Numbered from the stretch's first letter, positions 8,438-17,481 are shown. The stretch: 64,000 nt of DNA from Paenibacillus sp. V4I7 (GCF_030817275.1 NZ_JAUSZD010000002.1:930001-994000), one strand, 5' to 3'. Notes: generated by a model not told the origin, from the sequence alone. Made by a program: numbers and translations.

Positions 8438-9343
8438 ATGCTCTTTGCGCCAATAAAGCCAATGATTGTCAGTATCGGTAAAGAAGCCTTTGATGACGAG
8501 AATTATATATTTGAACCCAAATGGGACGGGTGGCGAATCCTCATACATAAGCAGGGGAATCGTATTGAAGCTTTCACACGTAATGGTATGCTGATTTCAA
8601 GCAAATTTCCGGAATTAAAGGAAGCAGCAGCGGCAATCAAGGCTCATACGGCGATTTTTGACTGTGAGGGAATTGTTTTACGTGGTGGCAGACCCGTATT
8701 TGATGATTTCTCTTATCGTGGCCGGTTGAGTAATTCTGCTAGGATTAATCGCGCTCTTAACACACATCCCGTAACATTTGTTGTATTTGATGTCCTTTAC
8801 ACAGATAGAGCTCATTTGGATGAATCGTTAACGCAGCGAAAGCAGCGGCTTGGCGACATCGTCGATTCTACACCCGTTATTATGCCTACCATGTTCGTAG
8901 GAGGACAAGGTAAGGCGCTGTTTGAGTTAATGAAAGAACGAAATATGGAAGGCATTGTAGCGAAGCGAAAGAATTCCAAATACCAACTGGATACCAGAAG
9001 TGACGATTGGTTGAAAATGAAATACTTTAAGTCGATTGACGTTGTTATTTTGGGCTACAGAACGAATCCTTTTGGCCTTGTTATCGGCTTGAATTTCAGA
9101 ACGGTGAAGAATAAACCTGTTGGTGTGGTTGAGTTTGGTTTTCTATCAGAAGATAAGCAAATGTTTTTAGTAATAGTTAAGCAATTGAACACGGTCAGGG
9201 ATGAGAAAACGCAGTGGATCGAACCTCGCTTGTGCTGCCGGATAGAATATTTGGAACGAACAGACACGCATCAACTAAGGACTACAATATTTCGTGGTTT
9301 TTTGCCGGATAAGAAGCCTGAGGAATGTAAATGGGAATCTTAA
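8438..9343 (+). CDS. ATP-dependent DNA ligase (LigD ligase-domain type)
   Basis: A 301-aa ligase. Motif I is EPKWDGWR, with Lys28 the likely adenylated residue; DCEGIVLRGGRP matches motif III/IIIa, EGIVAKRKNSKY motif IV and WLKMKYFK motif V, followed by an OB-fold-like C-terminal part. The family joins DNA ends in bacterial non-homologous end joining. No Ku gene and no polymerase or phosphoesterase domain are present here, so it is the ligase domain alone. The ATG at 8438 is taken because GGGGTGG lies 6 bp upstream; an in-frame ATG at 8423 is also possible. Confidence 0.85.
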   Translation: MLFAPIKPMIVSIGKEAFDDENYIFEPKWDGWRILIHKQGNRIEAFTRNGMLISSKFPELKEAAAAIKAHTAIFDCEGIVLRGGRPVFDDFSYRGRLSNSARINRALNTHPVTFVVFDVLYTDRAHLDESLTQRKQRLGDIVDSTPVIMPTMFVGGQGKALFELMKERNMEGIVAKRKNSKYQLDTRSDDWLKMKYFKSIDVVILGYRTNPFGLVIGLNFRTVKNKPVGVVEFGFLSEDKQMFLVIVKQLNTVRDEKTQWIEPRLCCRIEYLERTDTHQLRTTIFRGFLPDKKPEECKWES

Positions 9344-9436
9344 AGAAACAAGTGGTAAATAAAGTATGCTAAAATAGGCTCAGGTCCAATCAAGAACACT
9401 TAATTTAAATCAGTTAATTACAAAGGAGCGATTATA

Positions 9437-10126
9437 ATGAACATTATTTTTCATGGACAAAGCTGTGTTGAGATTCGATTAAAGGAACATACGCTCATCA
9501 TAGATCCGTTCTTGAACCATAACCCTCTAGCCGTTACGAAACCGGAAGATATTAAGGCCGATTACATACTCGTCACACATGGGCATGCCGATCATTTAGG
9601 TGATTCACTAGAGATTGCAAAGCGCAATCAAGCCACCATTATTGCACCCAATGATTTGGGAAGGTACTTGTCATTCCAAGGCGCACAATCCCATGGAATG
9701 GGGATCGGCGGAGAATATGAGTTTCCCTTTGGTAAAGTAAAAATGACACTGGCGCTGCACGATTCTTCTTATAACCCGCCCGGAACTAAAGAAAATATTT
9801 ATACAGGGATGGCTAGTGGTTTTCTCATTACGGCAGAGGGGAAAACGATATACCACGCAGGGGACACGGGCCTTTTTGGAGATATGCAATTGTTGGGCAA
9901 ATTAAATGCTATTGATCTTGCCTTCCTTCCAATTGGCGACAACTATACCATGGGCCCACGCGACGCTGTTATCGCTGCACAGTTCTTACAAGCAAAAATG
10001 GTCGTTCCCATGCACTACAATACTTTTCCTCTCATTAAGCAGGATCCGAAGGCTTTTGTTGATAGTCTGGCTTCTGAGGGGATTAAGGGTGTTGTCATAG
10101 AACCTGGTCAAAGTCTAACAATCTAA
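9437..10126 (+). CDS. UPF0173 metal-dependent hydrolase (metallo-beta-lactamase fold)
   Basis: A 229-aa protein with the metallo-beta-lactamase signature HGHADH (His48, His50, Asp52, His53), plus further ligand positions in HAGDTG and MHYNTFP. It matches the widespread UPF0173/YtkL-like group, cytoplasmic hydrolases of unknown substrate that are full length at about 225-230 aa. A GGAGCG site precedes the ATG, and TATGCTAAAAT around 9365 could be a -10. The Dabb-family gene follows 29 bp downstream. Confidence 0.87.
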   Translation: MNIIFHGQSCVEIRLKEHTLIIDPFLNHNPLAVTKPEDIKADYILVTHGHADHLGDSLEIAKRNQATIIAPNDLGRYLSFQGAQSHGMGIGGEYEFPFGKVKMTLALHDSSYNPPGTKENIYTGMASGFLITAEGKTIYHAGDTGLFGDMQLLGKLNAIDLAFLPIGDNYTMGPRDAVIAAQFLQAKMVVPMHYNTFPLIKQDPKAFVDSLASEGIKGVVIEPGQSLTI

Positions 10127-10155
10127 AATTAATCCTAAAGGAGGCTTTTTTAGCC

Positions 10156-10464
10156 ATGATGTTTGAGCACCTGGTTTCGTTCAAATTTAATGAGAACTTA
10201 GATCCACAGAAGGAAAAGAAATTGCTTGAAACCATATTGTCTTTTAAAAATAATATCCCTGGGATCGTCGATTTATCTGCCGGTATAAATGTGACAGAAG
10301 AAACAGAGCAAGTGCAAGGATACACATTAGGGCTTCGTGTGACTTTTCAAGATCAAGAATCTTTACGACAATACGGACCACATCCTTTGCACCAGCAATT
10401 CGTGAAATCTTTAGAGGGAATTATCGAGAATGTCATAGTGATTGACTACCCAATCGTGAAGTGA
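10156..10464 (+). CDS. Dabb family (stress-responsive dimeric alpha-beta barrel) protein
   Basis: A 102-aa protein. The N-terminal MMFEHLVSFKF and the later GYTLGLRVTFQDQESLRQYGPHPLHQQFV are characteristic of the Dabb family, small dimeric ferredoxin-like barrels whose roles range from stress proteins to small-molecule cyclases. AAAGGAGG precedes the start; two adjacent ATGs make the exact first residue uncertain by one. The metallophosphoesterase gene follows immediately, so the hydrolase, Dabb and phosphoesterase genes look like one transcript. Confidence 0.83.
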   Translation: MMFEHLVSFKFNENLDPQKEKKLLETILSFKNNIPGIVDLSAGINVTEETEQVQGYTLGLRVTFQDQESLRQYGPHPLHQQFVKSLEGIIENVIVIDYPIVK

Positions 10465-10487
10465 GTGATAAACAGGGGGAAAACCGA

Positions 10488-11210
10488 GTGAAATTAGCCT
10501 TTATTTCGGATATACATGGGAATTCAATCGCTCTCGAAGCCGTTTTAGAAGATATAACTAAGAAAGAGATAGACCGTATTTATGTGCTTGGCGATCTTTG
10601 CTACCGTGGACCGGATCCCAAACGATCTCTTGCCTTGATCCGATCTTTAAACACTCAGGTTATTAAAGGAAACGCTGATGAATGGGTTGTGCGCGGCGTA
10701 AATCAAGGAGAAGTCCCGGAACAGGTTATTGAAATGATGAAGATGGAACGGGAGTGGACGGTTGCGCAATTGGACAAGCAGGATATCGAATATCTGGCGA
10801 GTCTGCCGACTGAAATGAAGCTTGAGATAGAGGGGATCTCTATTCATGCGTTCCATGCGACACCAGAAAGCTTGTTCGAAATTGTTCTTCCAGGTGCTGG
10901 CGATGAGGTGCTGAAGTCGAAGTTAATGTCCGCTTCTGATGCGGATATATTCATTTATGCTCATATCCACAGGCCTTTTATTCGTTATATGGAAGGTGAA
11001 ATACTGTTGAATATCGGAAGTGTAGGTCTGCCTTTTGACGGTATGCCTAAAGCTGCCTATGCCATTGTAGAAATTGAAAATGGACAAATCCGAACCTCAA
11101 TTGAACGTGTTCCATATCGGATTGAAGACGTGGTCAAGCAATATGAAGAAGCTAAGTATCCAAACGCAGAAATGATGACAAGAATTGTTCGAAACGGTCT
11201 TGTGAAATAA
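10488..11210 (+). CDS. YfcE-type metallophosphoesterase
   Basis: A 240-aa calcineurin-like phosphoesterase. Ordered metal motifs are visible: FISDIHGN (block 1), GDLCYRGPDP (block 2), GNADEW (block 3), HAFHATPE and YAHIHRPFI (C-terminal histidines). GNAD in place of GNHD is common in this subgroup. It probably hydrolyses a phosphodiester or phosphomonoester. The GTG at 10488 is chosen because AGGGGGAA lies directly upstream; a GTG at 10461 overlapping the previous stop has no ribosome site. It converges on the XRE regulator, 7 bp away. Confidence 0.85.
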   Translation: MKLAFISDIHGNSIALEAVLEDITKKEIDRIYVLGDLCYRGPDPKRSLALIRSLNTQVIKGNADEWVVRGVNQGEVPEQVIEMMKMEREWTVAQLDKQDIEYLASLPTEMKLEIEGISIHAFHATPESLFEIVLPGAGDEVLKSKLMSASDADIFIYAHIHRPFIRYMEGEILLNIGSVGLPFDGMPKAAYAIVEIENGQIRTSIERVPYRIEDVVKQYEEAKYPNAEMMTRIVRNGLVK

Positions 11211-11217
11211 GAAAGAA

Positions 11218-11607
11218 TCATTGACCGTCGGATGTATTCATTTGACGATCTTTCCAAAATAAGACGGTTAGCATACGCTCTACCCATTCTTTATCTTCGG
11301 TCGTAAGTACAAAACCATCAAACATGAGCTCATTCTCTCGGAGAAAACGTCGCAAATTAACGGGATTGCTTTGAAATTGTTGTTCAGAGGGAGAAGACTC
11401 TAGATATCCAGCGATATCCATCAGTTCGGAGTAGGAAGTGTTAAGCCCTTCTGAAAGCTTCATTAATACTTCCGGTGAAGGTATGCCGCGATTCCCGTTC
11501 TCTAGTTGGGAAATATAAGCTGCTGAGACTCCTGAACGGTCGGCAAGCTCACGGATGGTGAAGCCTTTTAGTTTGCGCATATCTTTTAATTTATCGTAGA
11601 AATACAT
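11218..11607 (-). CDS. XRE family helix-turn-helix regulator
   Basis: A 129-aa regulator. Residues 1-66 are an XRE/Cro HTH (FTIRELADRSGVSAAYISQLENGNRGIPSPEVLMKLSEGL). The C-terminal part, including RENELMFDGFVLTTEDKEWVERMLTVLFW, is a short acidic region probably for dimerisation or ligand response. GGTGAG precedes the ATG. It faces a second XRE gene across a 206-bp region full of inverted repeats, so auto- and cross-regulation are likely. The regulated function is unknown. Confidence 0.87.
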   Translation of the reverse strand: MYFYDKLKDMRKLKGFTIRELADRSGVSAAYISQLENGNRGIPSPEVLMKLSEGLNTSYSELMDIAGYLESSPSEQQFQSNPVNLRRFLRENELMFDGFVLTTEDKEWVERMLTVLFWKDRQMNTSDGQ

Positions 11608-11634
11608 AGACTCTCACTCACCCTCACTTACAAA

Positions 11635-11769
11635 AGTAAACATTAGTAAACGATATAATAGTAGCAGTTTACTAAAGTAATTACAATTGGAGTAACGGAT
11701 AAAATAGATCCACATTTGGTTACTTATGTAAACAAAAATGGTTGCATAAGTAAAAATCAATGGTATAAT
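11635..11769. promoter_or_regulatory. Divergent promoter region with paired inverted-repeat operators
   Basis: TAGTAAAC (11644-11651) and GTTTACTA (11667-11674) form a perfect 8-bp inverted repeat, with another AGTAAAC at 11635-11641. TTACTTATG (11720-11728) and CATAAGTAA (11745-11753) form a perfect 9-bp inverted repeat. On the plus strand TTGCAT (11742) and TATAAT (11764-11769) are 16 bp apart and overlap the second operator. On the minus strand TTGTAA-N17-TACTAT spans the first operator. This layout fits repressor control of both XRE genes. Confidence 0.65.
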
Positions 11770-11787
11770 GTTCGTGAGGGGAACAAA

Positions 11788-11817
11788 ATGAGAACGGGGG
11801 TCTATGCAGCAGAATGA
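11788..11817 (+). CDS. Nine-codon upstream ORF coupled to the small XRE gene
   Basis: ATG at 11788 has a good GAGGGGAA site and encodes MRTGVYAAE before TGA. Its stop overlaps the start of the small XRE gene as ATGA, while the XRE start itself lacks an obvious ribosome site. Translation of the regulator may therefore depend on termination of this mini-ORF. Confidence 0.4.
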   Translation: MRTGVYAAE

Positions 11818-12029
11818 ATATAAAGATCTTGGCGAAGACCGATGTTTTTATTAAAGCGAGAGTCATTAAAGGTTACTCCCAGAGAGAGTTGGCGAAGCAC
11901 TCGGGTTTAAGTCATGCTTATATCAGTCTGCTTGAGCGATCTATTAAATCAGTGGGCCCATCCACAGCTAAGAAATTGAGTGATTTGCTAGATAAGGATT
12001 TGGAAGAATTGTTTCTGATTGAGATGTAG
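11814..12029 (+). CDS. Small XRE family HTH regulator
   Basis: A 71-aa Cro/CI-type protein that is essentially one HTH domain: VIKGYSQRELAKHSGLSHAYISLLERSIKSVGPSTAKKLSDLLDKDLEELF. It is divergent from the 129-aa XRE gene and its start overlaps the stop of a nine-codon upstream ORF. Size and arrangement resemble the Cro partner of a two-repressor switch or the regulator of a decayed mobile element, which is inference. Its last codons plus the terminator are duplicated at 42895-43020. Confidence 0.82.
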   Translation: MNIKILAKTDVFIKARVIKGYSQRELAKHSGLSHAYISLLERSIKSVGPSTAKKLSDLLDKDLEELFLIEM

Positions 12030-12070
12030 TCTGAATTGAAATGATGATTGTGAAGGTATATGTAAACAAA

Positions 12071-12106
12071 GACCCGCAGCATGTTGCTGTGGGTCCTCTT
12101 TTTTTA
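12071..12106 (+). terminator. Rho-independent terminator after the small XRE gene
   Basis: Stem GACCCGCAGCA/TTGCTGTGGGTC (12071-12095) with one G-T type mismatch, followed by a T-rich tract. The same hairpin and its upstream flank recur at 42895-43020. Confidence 0.85.
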
Positions 12107-12195
12107 GTGATCAAGGAAAATAAAGATTGTTAGTGGAAAATAAAGTTCGTTAGCGGGTGTTCACTTTTGTGCGGGGCAATTAAGGAACTTGATGG

Positions 12196-12309
12196 TCAAC
12201 ATGGAGAGATAAATTCAATGCGAACTAACCATAGTGGTACGGTCGCGAACACACAGGCTCCGATAGCACCTACTAGGGCAAAACTTTTGATTCCTTGCTC
12301 CATTCTCAT
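12196..12309 (-). CDS. Small hydrophobic peptide (37 aa)
   Basis: An ORF with a strong GGAGGAA site 8 bp before its ATG encodes MRMEQGIKSFALVGAIG, then CVFATVPLWLVRIEFISPC: a short charged N-terminus, one hydrophobic segment of about 20 residues (9-29) and a short tail. It would be a single-pass membrane peptide. No family is recognised. Small size, a membrane segment and good translation signals fit either a membrane regulator peptide or a type I toxin-like peptide, but nothing nearby proves either. Confidence 0.45.
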   Translation of the reverse strand: MRMEQGIKSFALVGAIGACVFATVPLWLVRIEFISPC

Positions 12310-12398
12310 TCATTATTCCTCCTCAGTGGTTATACCTGAATCATAAGGGAGAAGAGGATAAGGCGGGAGGATGAACATTATTAACCCCTACAAATATG

Positions 12399-12443
12399 AA
12401 ATGATCCGCGAAGGCGAGCCGCCTGGTCGTGGGTCATTTTTTT
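12399..12443. terminator. Probable rho-independent terminator
   Basis: AAATGATCCGCGA pairs imperfectly with TCGTGGGTCATTT, enclosing an inner GGC/GCC stem, and is followed by a run of seven T. No complete gene ends just before it on the plus strand, so it may be the relic of a lost unit or a barrier between the XRE region and the GH43 gene. Confidence 0.55.
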
Positions 12444-12805
12444 ATGCTGATAAACATTGAAGACGTGAACTGGACATATTCTTGTACATGTCATAAAGGA
12501 GGGGAAATGGTGAGAGTCTTTTAGGTGTCATAAGAATTATCTCTTCTTCTCATATCATGAATATTATGTAAAACAAGATGATCAGGAATGGTAGAGTGGA
12601 AGAAACCACCTGCTTTTTGATGAGTTCATAAAAGTATGGTTTGTTCACTCTAAGAAGTTAGAAATGTTCAGTATTTTATTGAATGTAGACTATGTTTGAG
12701 AGCACTTGGTCTCTAGAATATAAACTGTGATGAAAGCGCTGCACAAAATTTGATGACTTGGAGGATTGCTACAATTAATACTCAAATCAGCAAAGGAGAG
12801 GGAAA
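12444..12805 (+). other. Leader region upstream of the GH43 gene with cre-like site
   Basis: About 360 bp with no convincing long gene. A strong ribosome site (AAAGGAGGGG) precedes ATG at 12507 but the frame closes after five codons. At 12730-12744, ATGAAAGCGCTGCAC resembles the CcpA catabolite site (WTGNAANCGNWNNCW) with one mismatch, which would fit carbon repression of the GH43 gene. No clear -35/-10 pair was identified. Confidence 0.35.
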
Positions 12806-15800
12806 ATGGTGAATAAAAAGTACAAACGATTAGCATGGTTTCTGCTCTTGACATTAGTAATATCTCTTAATTTCAGACATTCCACATCTGTTTCAGCGGC
12901 ACCCGCAGCACCTGCGATTTATTTGCAAGATGATTTTTCGGATGGAGATTATACGGCTAATCCCATATGGACACCAACCTCCGGAACATGGAAAGTCAAT
13001 CCTGATCCAGCTGATGCCAGTAATAAGGCATTGAATCAGACGGACACCGGTGAAGGAATCATAACCGCAGGAGATTCTGCATGGACGGATTCGACCGTTA
13101 CAATGCGTTTCAACACAGGAGCAGGCGGGGCTTATCCGGGAATTCTGGCACGTGTTCAGGACTCTAGAAATTTTTATTATTTTCAAATGCAAACAACGAG
13201 TACTTTGGTTCTTTCAAAAAGGGTCAACGGTACAGACACGGTTATAAAAAGTCAAAGTTACGCATTGAGCAAAAATACAGGGTATACGTTAAAAATGGTA
13301 TTGGTCGGCAATTCCATTCGATGCTACATCGTTAACAACGGAATCGATAAGCTTGTTTTTGATGAGACTGACTCTACCTTCAATAATGGCAAAATAGGAA
13401 TCCGAAATAAGTGGCAGGCCGTTTATGTCGATGATGTTAGGGTAACAGGCGCGCCGGCTGTCAACACTTCAGTCCTTCAATCCGACTCCCAAAACAATTC
13501 CTCTATCTCATTAAATTGGACTCCGGTAGATGGAGCAGCAAGTTACAATATTTACCGTTCAACGACAGCTGGCAGAGGATATTCGTTTGTTTCCAACAGC
13601 ACAACTAACAGCTTTGTAGATACCGGGCTAATCTTTGACACAGCATACTATTATAAAATAGCGTTTGTATATGGCGGACTGACGGAATCTCAGTGGTCAC
13701 CCGAACTAAGTGTACGGACGACTCCAGCGCCACCTCCTGCTCCTACGGGACAGACGGCTATTGCCGTAAATTCGTCAAAAATCAATTTAAGTTGGACAGC
13801 AGCAGCTAAAGCAACCGGCTACAGAGTATACAGATCATCTGATGCAGGTAATACGTTCACTAAGGTGTATGATGGAATCGCCTTAAGCTATTCTGATACA
13901 GGATTAACACCAAACACAGCATATAGTTATCAGATAAGAGCTTACAACACGATCGGAGAATCCACTTCAGCTTCCGTACAGGCTACCACATTTAGATATG
14001 ATGCTCCAGGAAGCTTTGCAGCAGCTTCAATTTCTGATACATCCGTAACATTAATTTGGGACAAAGTGCAGGGGACAACAACAACCTATAAGATAAGTAG
14101 GTCTTCGAGCGCAACCGGAACCTATAATCAGGTTTACAGCGGCACTAATTCGGAATTTATAGATACTGGATTAACGCAGGGTACGGGGTATTTTTATAAA
14201 ATCAATGCGGTTATAGATGGGGTCACCTCGTCCTTATCGGACCCTCTTGGTGTAGGAACCGTGAGAACATCAATTACGCCTGGTACGACATGGGCAAGTA
14301 CCAATGGCAGTCCAATTGATGCCCATGGACCAGGTATTATGTATGATCAAAAAACTCGAAAATACTACTGGTATGGCGAATATCATACAGGTGCGTGGCC
14401 TGCGGCCGGGGTGAGAGTTTACTCTTCCACGGATCTTTACAATTGGACTGACGAGGGCATGGCATTAACGATGGTGAAATCAATGGACGATTTTACTAAC
14501 GATCCGTTAATTTCTAAACTTTATGCCGGTCGGACCGATACGTTAAACGTCTGGGCTGATATAAGAGCGGGCAGAATTATTGAAAGACCAAAAGTTATTT
14601 ATAATGATAAAACACAGAAATATGTCATGTGGGCTCATATTGACGGAGATAAAGACCCTTATAATAACAGTGCAAACTATGGAAAAGCGCAAGCAGGTTA
14701 TGCATTCAGTGATTCACCTACGGGTCCATTCATCTACCAAAAGAGCTACCGTATGGATCAAGCTCCACCGGGTGAGATCGATTATCAGCCTGGCAACCCG
14801 GGCATGGCACGTGATATGAATCTATTTAAAGATGATGACGGTACGGCCTATCTCATTTATTCCAGCGAAGAAAACCTGACCCTCTACATTTCCAAGCTAT
14901 TGGATGATTATTCAGATGTTGCAGGCTGGCATAAGGACGGCAATGTAGATGCAAATGGTCATCTTGTCCGCGATACAAGCTATAAGGGAGTTCACGGCAT
15001 AGATTATGTTAGAGTTGGCCCAGGCACACAGCGTGAAGCTCCAGCCGTATTCAAATTTAGCGGAAAGTACTATCTAATCACCTCCGGTGCGACGGGGTGG
15101 GCTCCGAATGAAAATAAATTCAGCGTTGCCGATCAAATGTTTGGGCCATGGTCAGCTCCGGTTAATCCATTTGTCAGAACATCGTCATCGGATCCAGACC
15201 CAATGTCAGCTTTTAAATCTCAATCAGCATCTGTTATTCCTGTTGATCCGGCGAAAGGAAAATTTATCTACGTGGGGGATGATTGGAATGGTGGACAGTT
15301 TACTACAAATGGCGGTGCCAAATATGTCTGGCTGCCGATTGAATTTGGGCAAGGTACGGATATATCCATAAGATGGTACAGCAGTTGGTCTACAGATTTA
15401 TTAGACAGCATGGGGAAGATGGACATAAATATTAAATTACCTGAGGTTGTTGCAACTGGAACTGTACTGGATTTACCGAGTCAAATAGAAGTTATACCAA
15501 GTGGTGCAGCAGCAGCAACTACAACTTCTGTGACTTGGTCAGTAAATTCTTTGCCAATAACGGCAAATACATTTGCACTTCCGGGTGTCTATTCTTTACA
15601 GGCCACACTTCCGCAGTTTAACAACAAAACGTTACGCTTTAAAATTTACGCAGTTCCTGATAAGACCATATATGTCGTAAACAGCGGCGGATATGCGACG
15701 AGTGATTACAACCTTATGACCTCATACCTTCAGGATACACTTGTTAATAAGGAGGTTGTTGAACAGGCGTATAATTCAGCTGATATAGTACCTTGGGGCT

Positions 15801-17230
15801 ATGTAGGAACGAATTCTAATCCTGCAGGTTCAGCCAGTGGAGATATTTTTTCAACACTCAGATACCTAAATGGTGGAAATGTAAGTAATTCCCCGGCAGG
15901 GACTGACCTGACCTACAAGTTTACTGTAAAAAATGGGTCCTACACCGTTTATACGGGCTTTAATGATATTTGGAATAATACCACCAGAAAAGCAGACTTG
16001 TATATGAATGGGGTTAAAAAGAATGCCATCACTTTTATATCAAATACGGTCTATGGCAATATAGTTGACGTAACGGACGGCACAATCACAATAACCGTGA
16101 GAAATACTGCGTCGCAAGATCCATTGATTAACTGGATGATGATCGTTGACAATTCGCAGACTCATAATCCTTTGATGGGGCTTAAGGTAGATTCGACAAC
16201 ATCAAATTCTGCTGCACTTTCCTGGCAAAAAGCTTTAGGAGCTACGTCCTATACGCTATACAGATCCAATCATGCGGATGGAACCTACACGCCTATTTAT
16301 CAAGGGAGCACAACGAGCTTCACTGACAGCGGAATTGATCCTGCTGTAAGATATTATTATAAGGTTAGCCATACAAGCGTATCCGTAGAATCACCAATGT
16401 CAGATTCCATATCGTTATTATTAGACCAAACGAAGCCGGTTACCGAACTAGTTATGGCAGGTACGACTAACAACGGCTGGTACACCAGCAATGTAGTAAC
16501 ACTAAATGCAACGGATGATATGTCCGGCGTAGATAAGACTCAGTACAAACTAAGTGAGAATGGGGATTGGATGGCTTATTACGGACCGTTTACACTACCG
16601 CAAGACGGAACATATACCATTCAGTATCACTCAGAGGATCGCGCTGGAAATGTTGAAGATACTAGGCAACAGACAGTAAAAGTCGACACGACACTTCCTA
16701 ACTTTGCATTTATGATTAATGGGAATGAGTTAAAGGAGGGAGAGTCCTTTGATGACAATCTTCCATTAACCTTCCAGGTGTCCGATAATCTGTCAGGTGT
16801 AGCTTCTGCACAGATCAGTGTTAGTGATGCTGTATATGCGGTAGATCTGACAAAGGGAGCAAGCATCGTCATTGATTTATCAGGTAAGGTTGGCAGCTAT
16901 TCTGCAGCTATCGTTATGGAAGATATAGCTGGAAATAGACTTCAAAAGAATTTCCAATTCAATGTGACAACCAGCATAAATGCTATGAATGCTTTGCTTA
17001 ATCGCTATCAATCGCTGCTTAGCAACGCATTAACATCTCAACTGAGCAATGCCCTCAATCAAGCGCAGCATCAACTTGATAAAAACCGACAAGATCAGGC
17101 TGCAAAGCACATGCAGGACTTTGTGAAACATCTTAACAATCCGGCTTTAGGAAAAGATGTAGACAATAGCGTAAAAGCTATTCTTCATGCAGATGCAAAT
17201 GCATTGATCAAACTATGGTCAACACAATAA
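12806..17230 (+). CDS. Secreted multidomain GH43 glycosidase with FN3 repeats and FIMAH-like C-terminus
   Basis: A 1474-aa exported protein. In order: signal peptide (about 1-31, cleaved near SVSAAP); LamG-like concanavalin fold (about 38-215); three FN3 domains (about 217-490); a five-bladed GH43-like catalytic domain (about 493-860) with AHGPGIMYDQ, ARDMNLFKDDDG and REAPAVFK holding the likely acidic residues; an Ig-like segment (about 875-955); a carbohydrate-binding-like region (about 960-1125); a fourth FN3 (about 1127-1210); an Ig/OmpL47-like stretch; and a helical FIMAH-like end (about 1380-1474). It probably trims arabinan, xylan or galactan side chains outside the cell. Start ATG follows AAAGGAGAGG. 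Domain limits are approximate. Confidence 0.85.
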   Translation: MVNKKYKRLAWFLLLTLVISLNFRHSTSVSAAPAAPAIYLQDDFSDGDYTANPIWTPTSGTWKVNPDPADASNKALNQTDTGEGIITAGDSAWTDSTVTMRFNTGAGGAYPGILARVQDSRNFYYFQMQTTSTLVLSKRVNGTDTVIKSQSYALSKNTGYTLKMVLVGNSIRCYIVNNGIDKLVFDETDSTFNNGKIGIRNKWQAVYVDDVRVTGAPAVNTSVLQSDSQNNSSISLNWTPVDGAASYNIYRSTTAGRGYSFVSNSTTNSFVDTGLIFDTAYYYKIAFVYGGLTESQWSPELSVRTTPAPPPAPTGQTAIAVNSSKINLSWTAAAKATGYRVYRSSDAGNTFTKVYDGIALSYSDTGLTPNTAYSYQIRAYNTIGESTSASVQATTFRYDAPGSFAAASISDTSVTLIWDKVQGTTTTYKISRSSSATGTYNQVYSGTNSEFIDTGLTQGTGYFYKINAVIDGVTSSLSDPLGVGTVRTSITPGTTWASTNGSPIDAHGPGIMYDQKTRKYYWYGEYHTGAWPAAGVRVYSSTDLYNWTDEGMALTMVKSMDDFTNDPLISKLYAGRTDTLNVWADIRAGRIIERPKVIYNDKTQKYVMWAHIDGDKDPYNNSANYGKAQAGYAFSDSPTGPFIYQKSYRMDQAPPGEIDYQPGNPGMARDMNLFKDDDGTAYLIYSSEENLTLYISKLLDDYSDVAGWHKDGNVDANGHLVRDTSYKGVHGIDYVRVGPGTQREAPAVFKFSGKYYLITSGATGWAPNENKFSVADQMFGPWSAPVNPFVRTSSSDPDPMSAFKSQSASVIPVDPAKGKFIYVGDDWNGGQFTTNGGAKYVWLPIEFGQGTDISIRWYSSWSTDLLDSMGKMDINIKLPEVVATGTVLDLPSQIEVIPSGAAAATTTSVTWSVNSLPITANTFALPGVYSLQATLPQFNNKTLRFKIYAVPDKTIYVVNSGGYATSDYNLMTSYLQDTLVNKEVVEQAYNSADIVPWGYVGTNSNPAGSASGDIFSTLRYLNGGNVSNSPAGTDLTYKFTVKNGSYTVYTGFNDIWNNTTRKADLYMNGVKKNAITFISNTVYGNIVDVTDGTITITVRNTASQDPLINWMMIVDNSQTHNPLMGLKVDSTTSNSAALSWQKALGATSYTLYRSNHADGTYTPIYQGSTTSFTDSGIDPAVRYYYKVSHTSVSVESPMSDSISLLLDQTKPVTELVMAGTTNNGWYTSNVVTLNATDDMSGVDKTQYKLSENGDWMAYYGPFTLPQDGTYTIQYHSEDRAGNVEDTRQQTVKVDTTLPNFAFMINGNELKEGESFDDNLPLTFQVSDNLSGVASAQISVSDAVYAVDLTKGASIVIDLSGKVGSYSAAIVMEDIAGNRLQKNFQFNVTTSINAMNALLNRYQSLLSNALTSQLSNALNQAQHQLDKNRQDQAAKHMQDFVKHLNNPALGKDVDNSVKAILHADANALIKLWSTQ

Positions 17231-17237
17231 GATTAAT

Positions 17238-17270
17238 GAAAAGTCGTCCTTTTGTGGGGCGGCTTTTCTT
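17238..17270 (+). terminator. Rho-independent terminator after the GH43 gene
   Basis: AAAAGTCGTCC pairs with GGGCGGCTTTT with G-T pairs, followed by a T-rich CTTTG stretch 8 bp after the stop codon. The next 200 bp to 17481 contain no gene I can support. Confidence 0.75.
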
Positions 17271-17481
17271 TGATTTGAAATTAACGCTGACAGCCCTTCG
17301 CTCCGCTTTGGATAGCCACCGAGCTCATAATTCGAGGCGATAGTCCATTTCATTACATTGGGACCATTACTGGAAATAGGAGTTTACTAGCGCTCCCGAA
17401 AATAAAATAGCCCCGATCGGCTCGGAGCGAGGGACTTCTTATTGTGCATACGAACTTCGTTAGTAAAAGAATGCTGAAGGT

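Noticed and set aside
12371..12460. 29-codon frame MNIINPYKYEMIREGEPPG with GGGAGG before it
   Set aside because: The ribosome-like site abuts the ATG with no spacing and the frame runs through a terminator hairpin.
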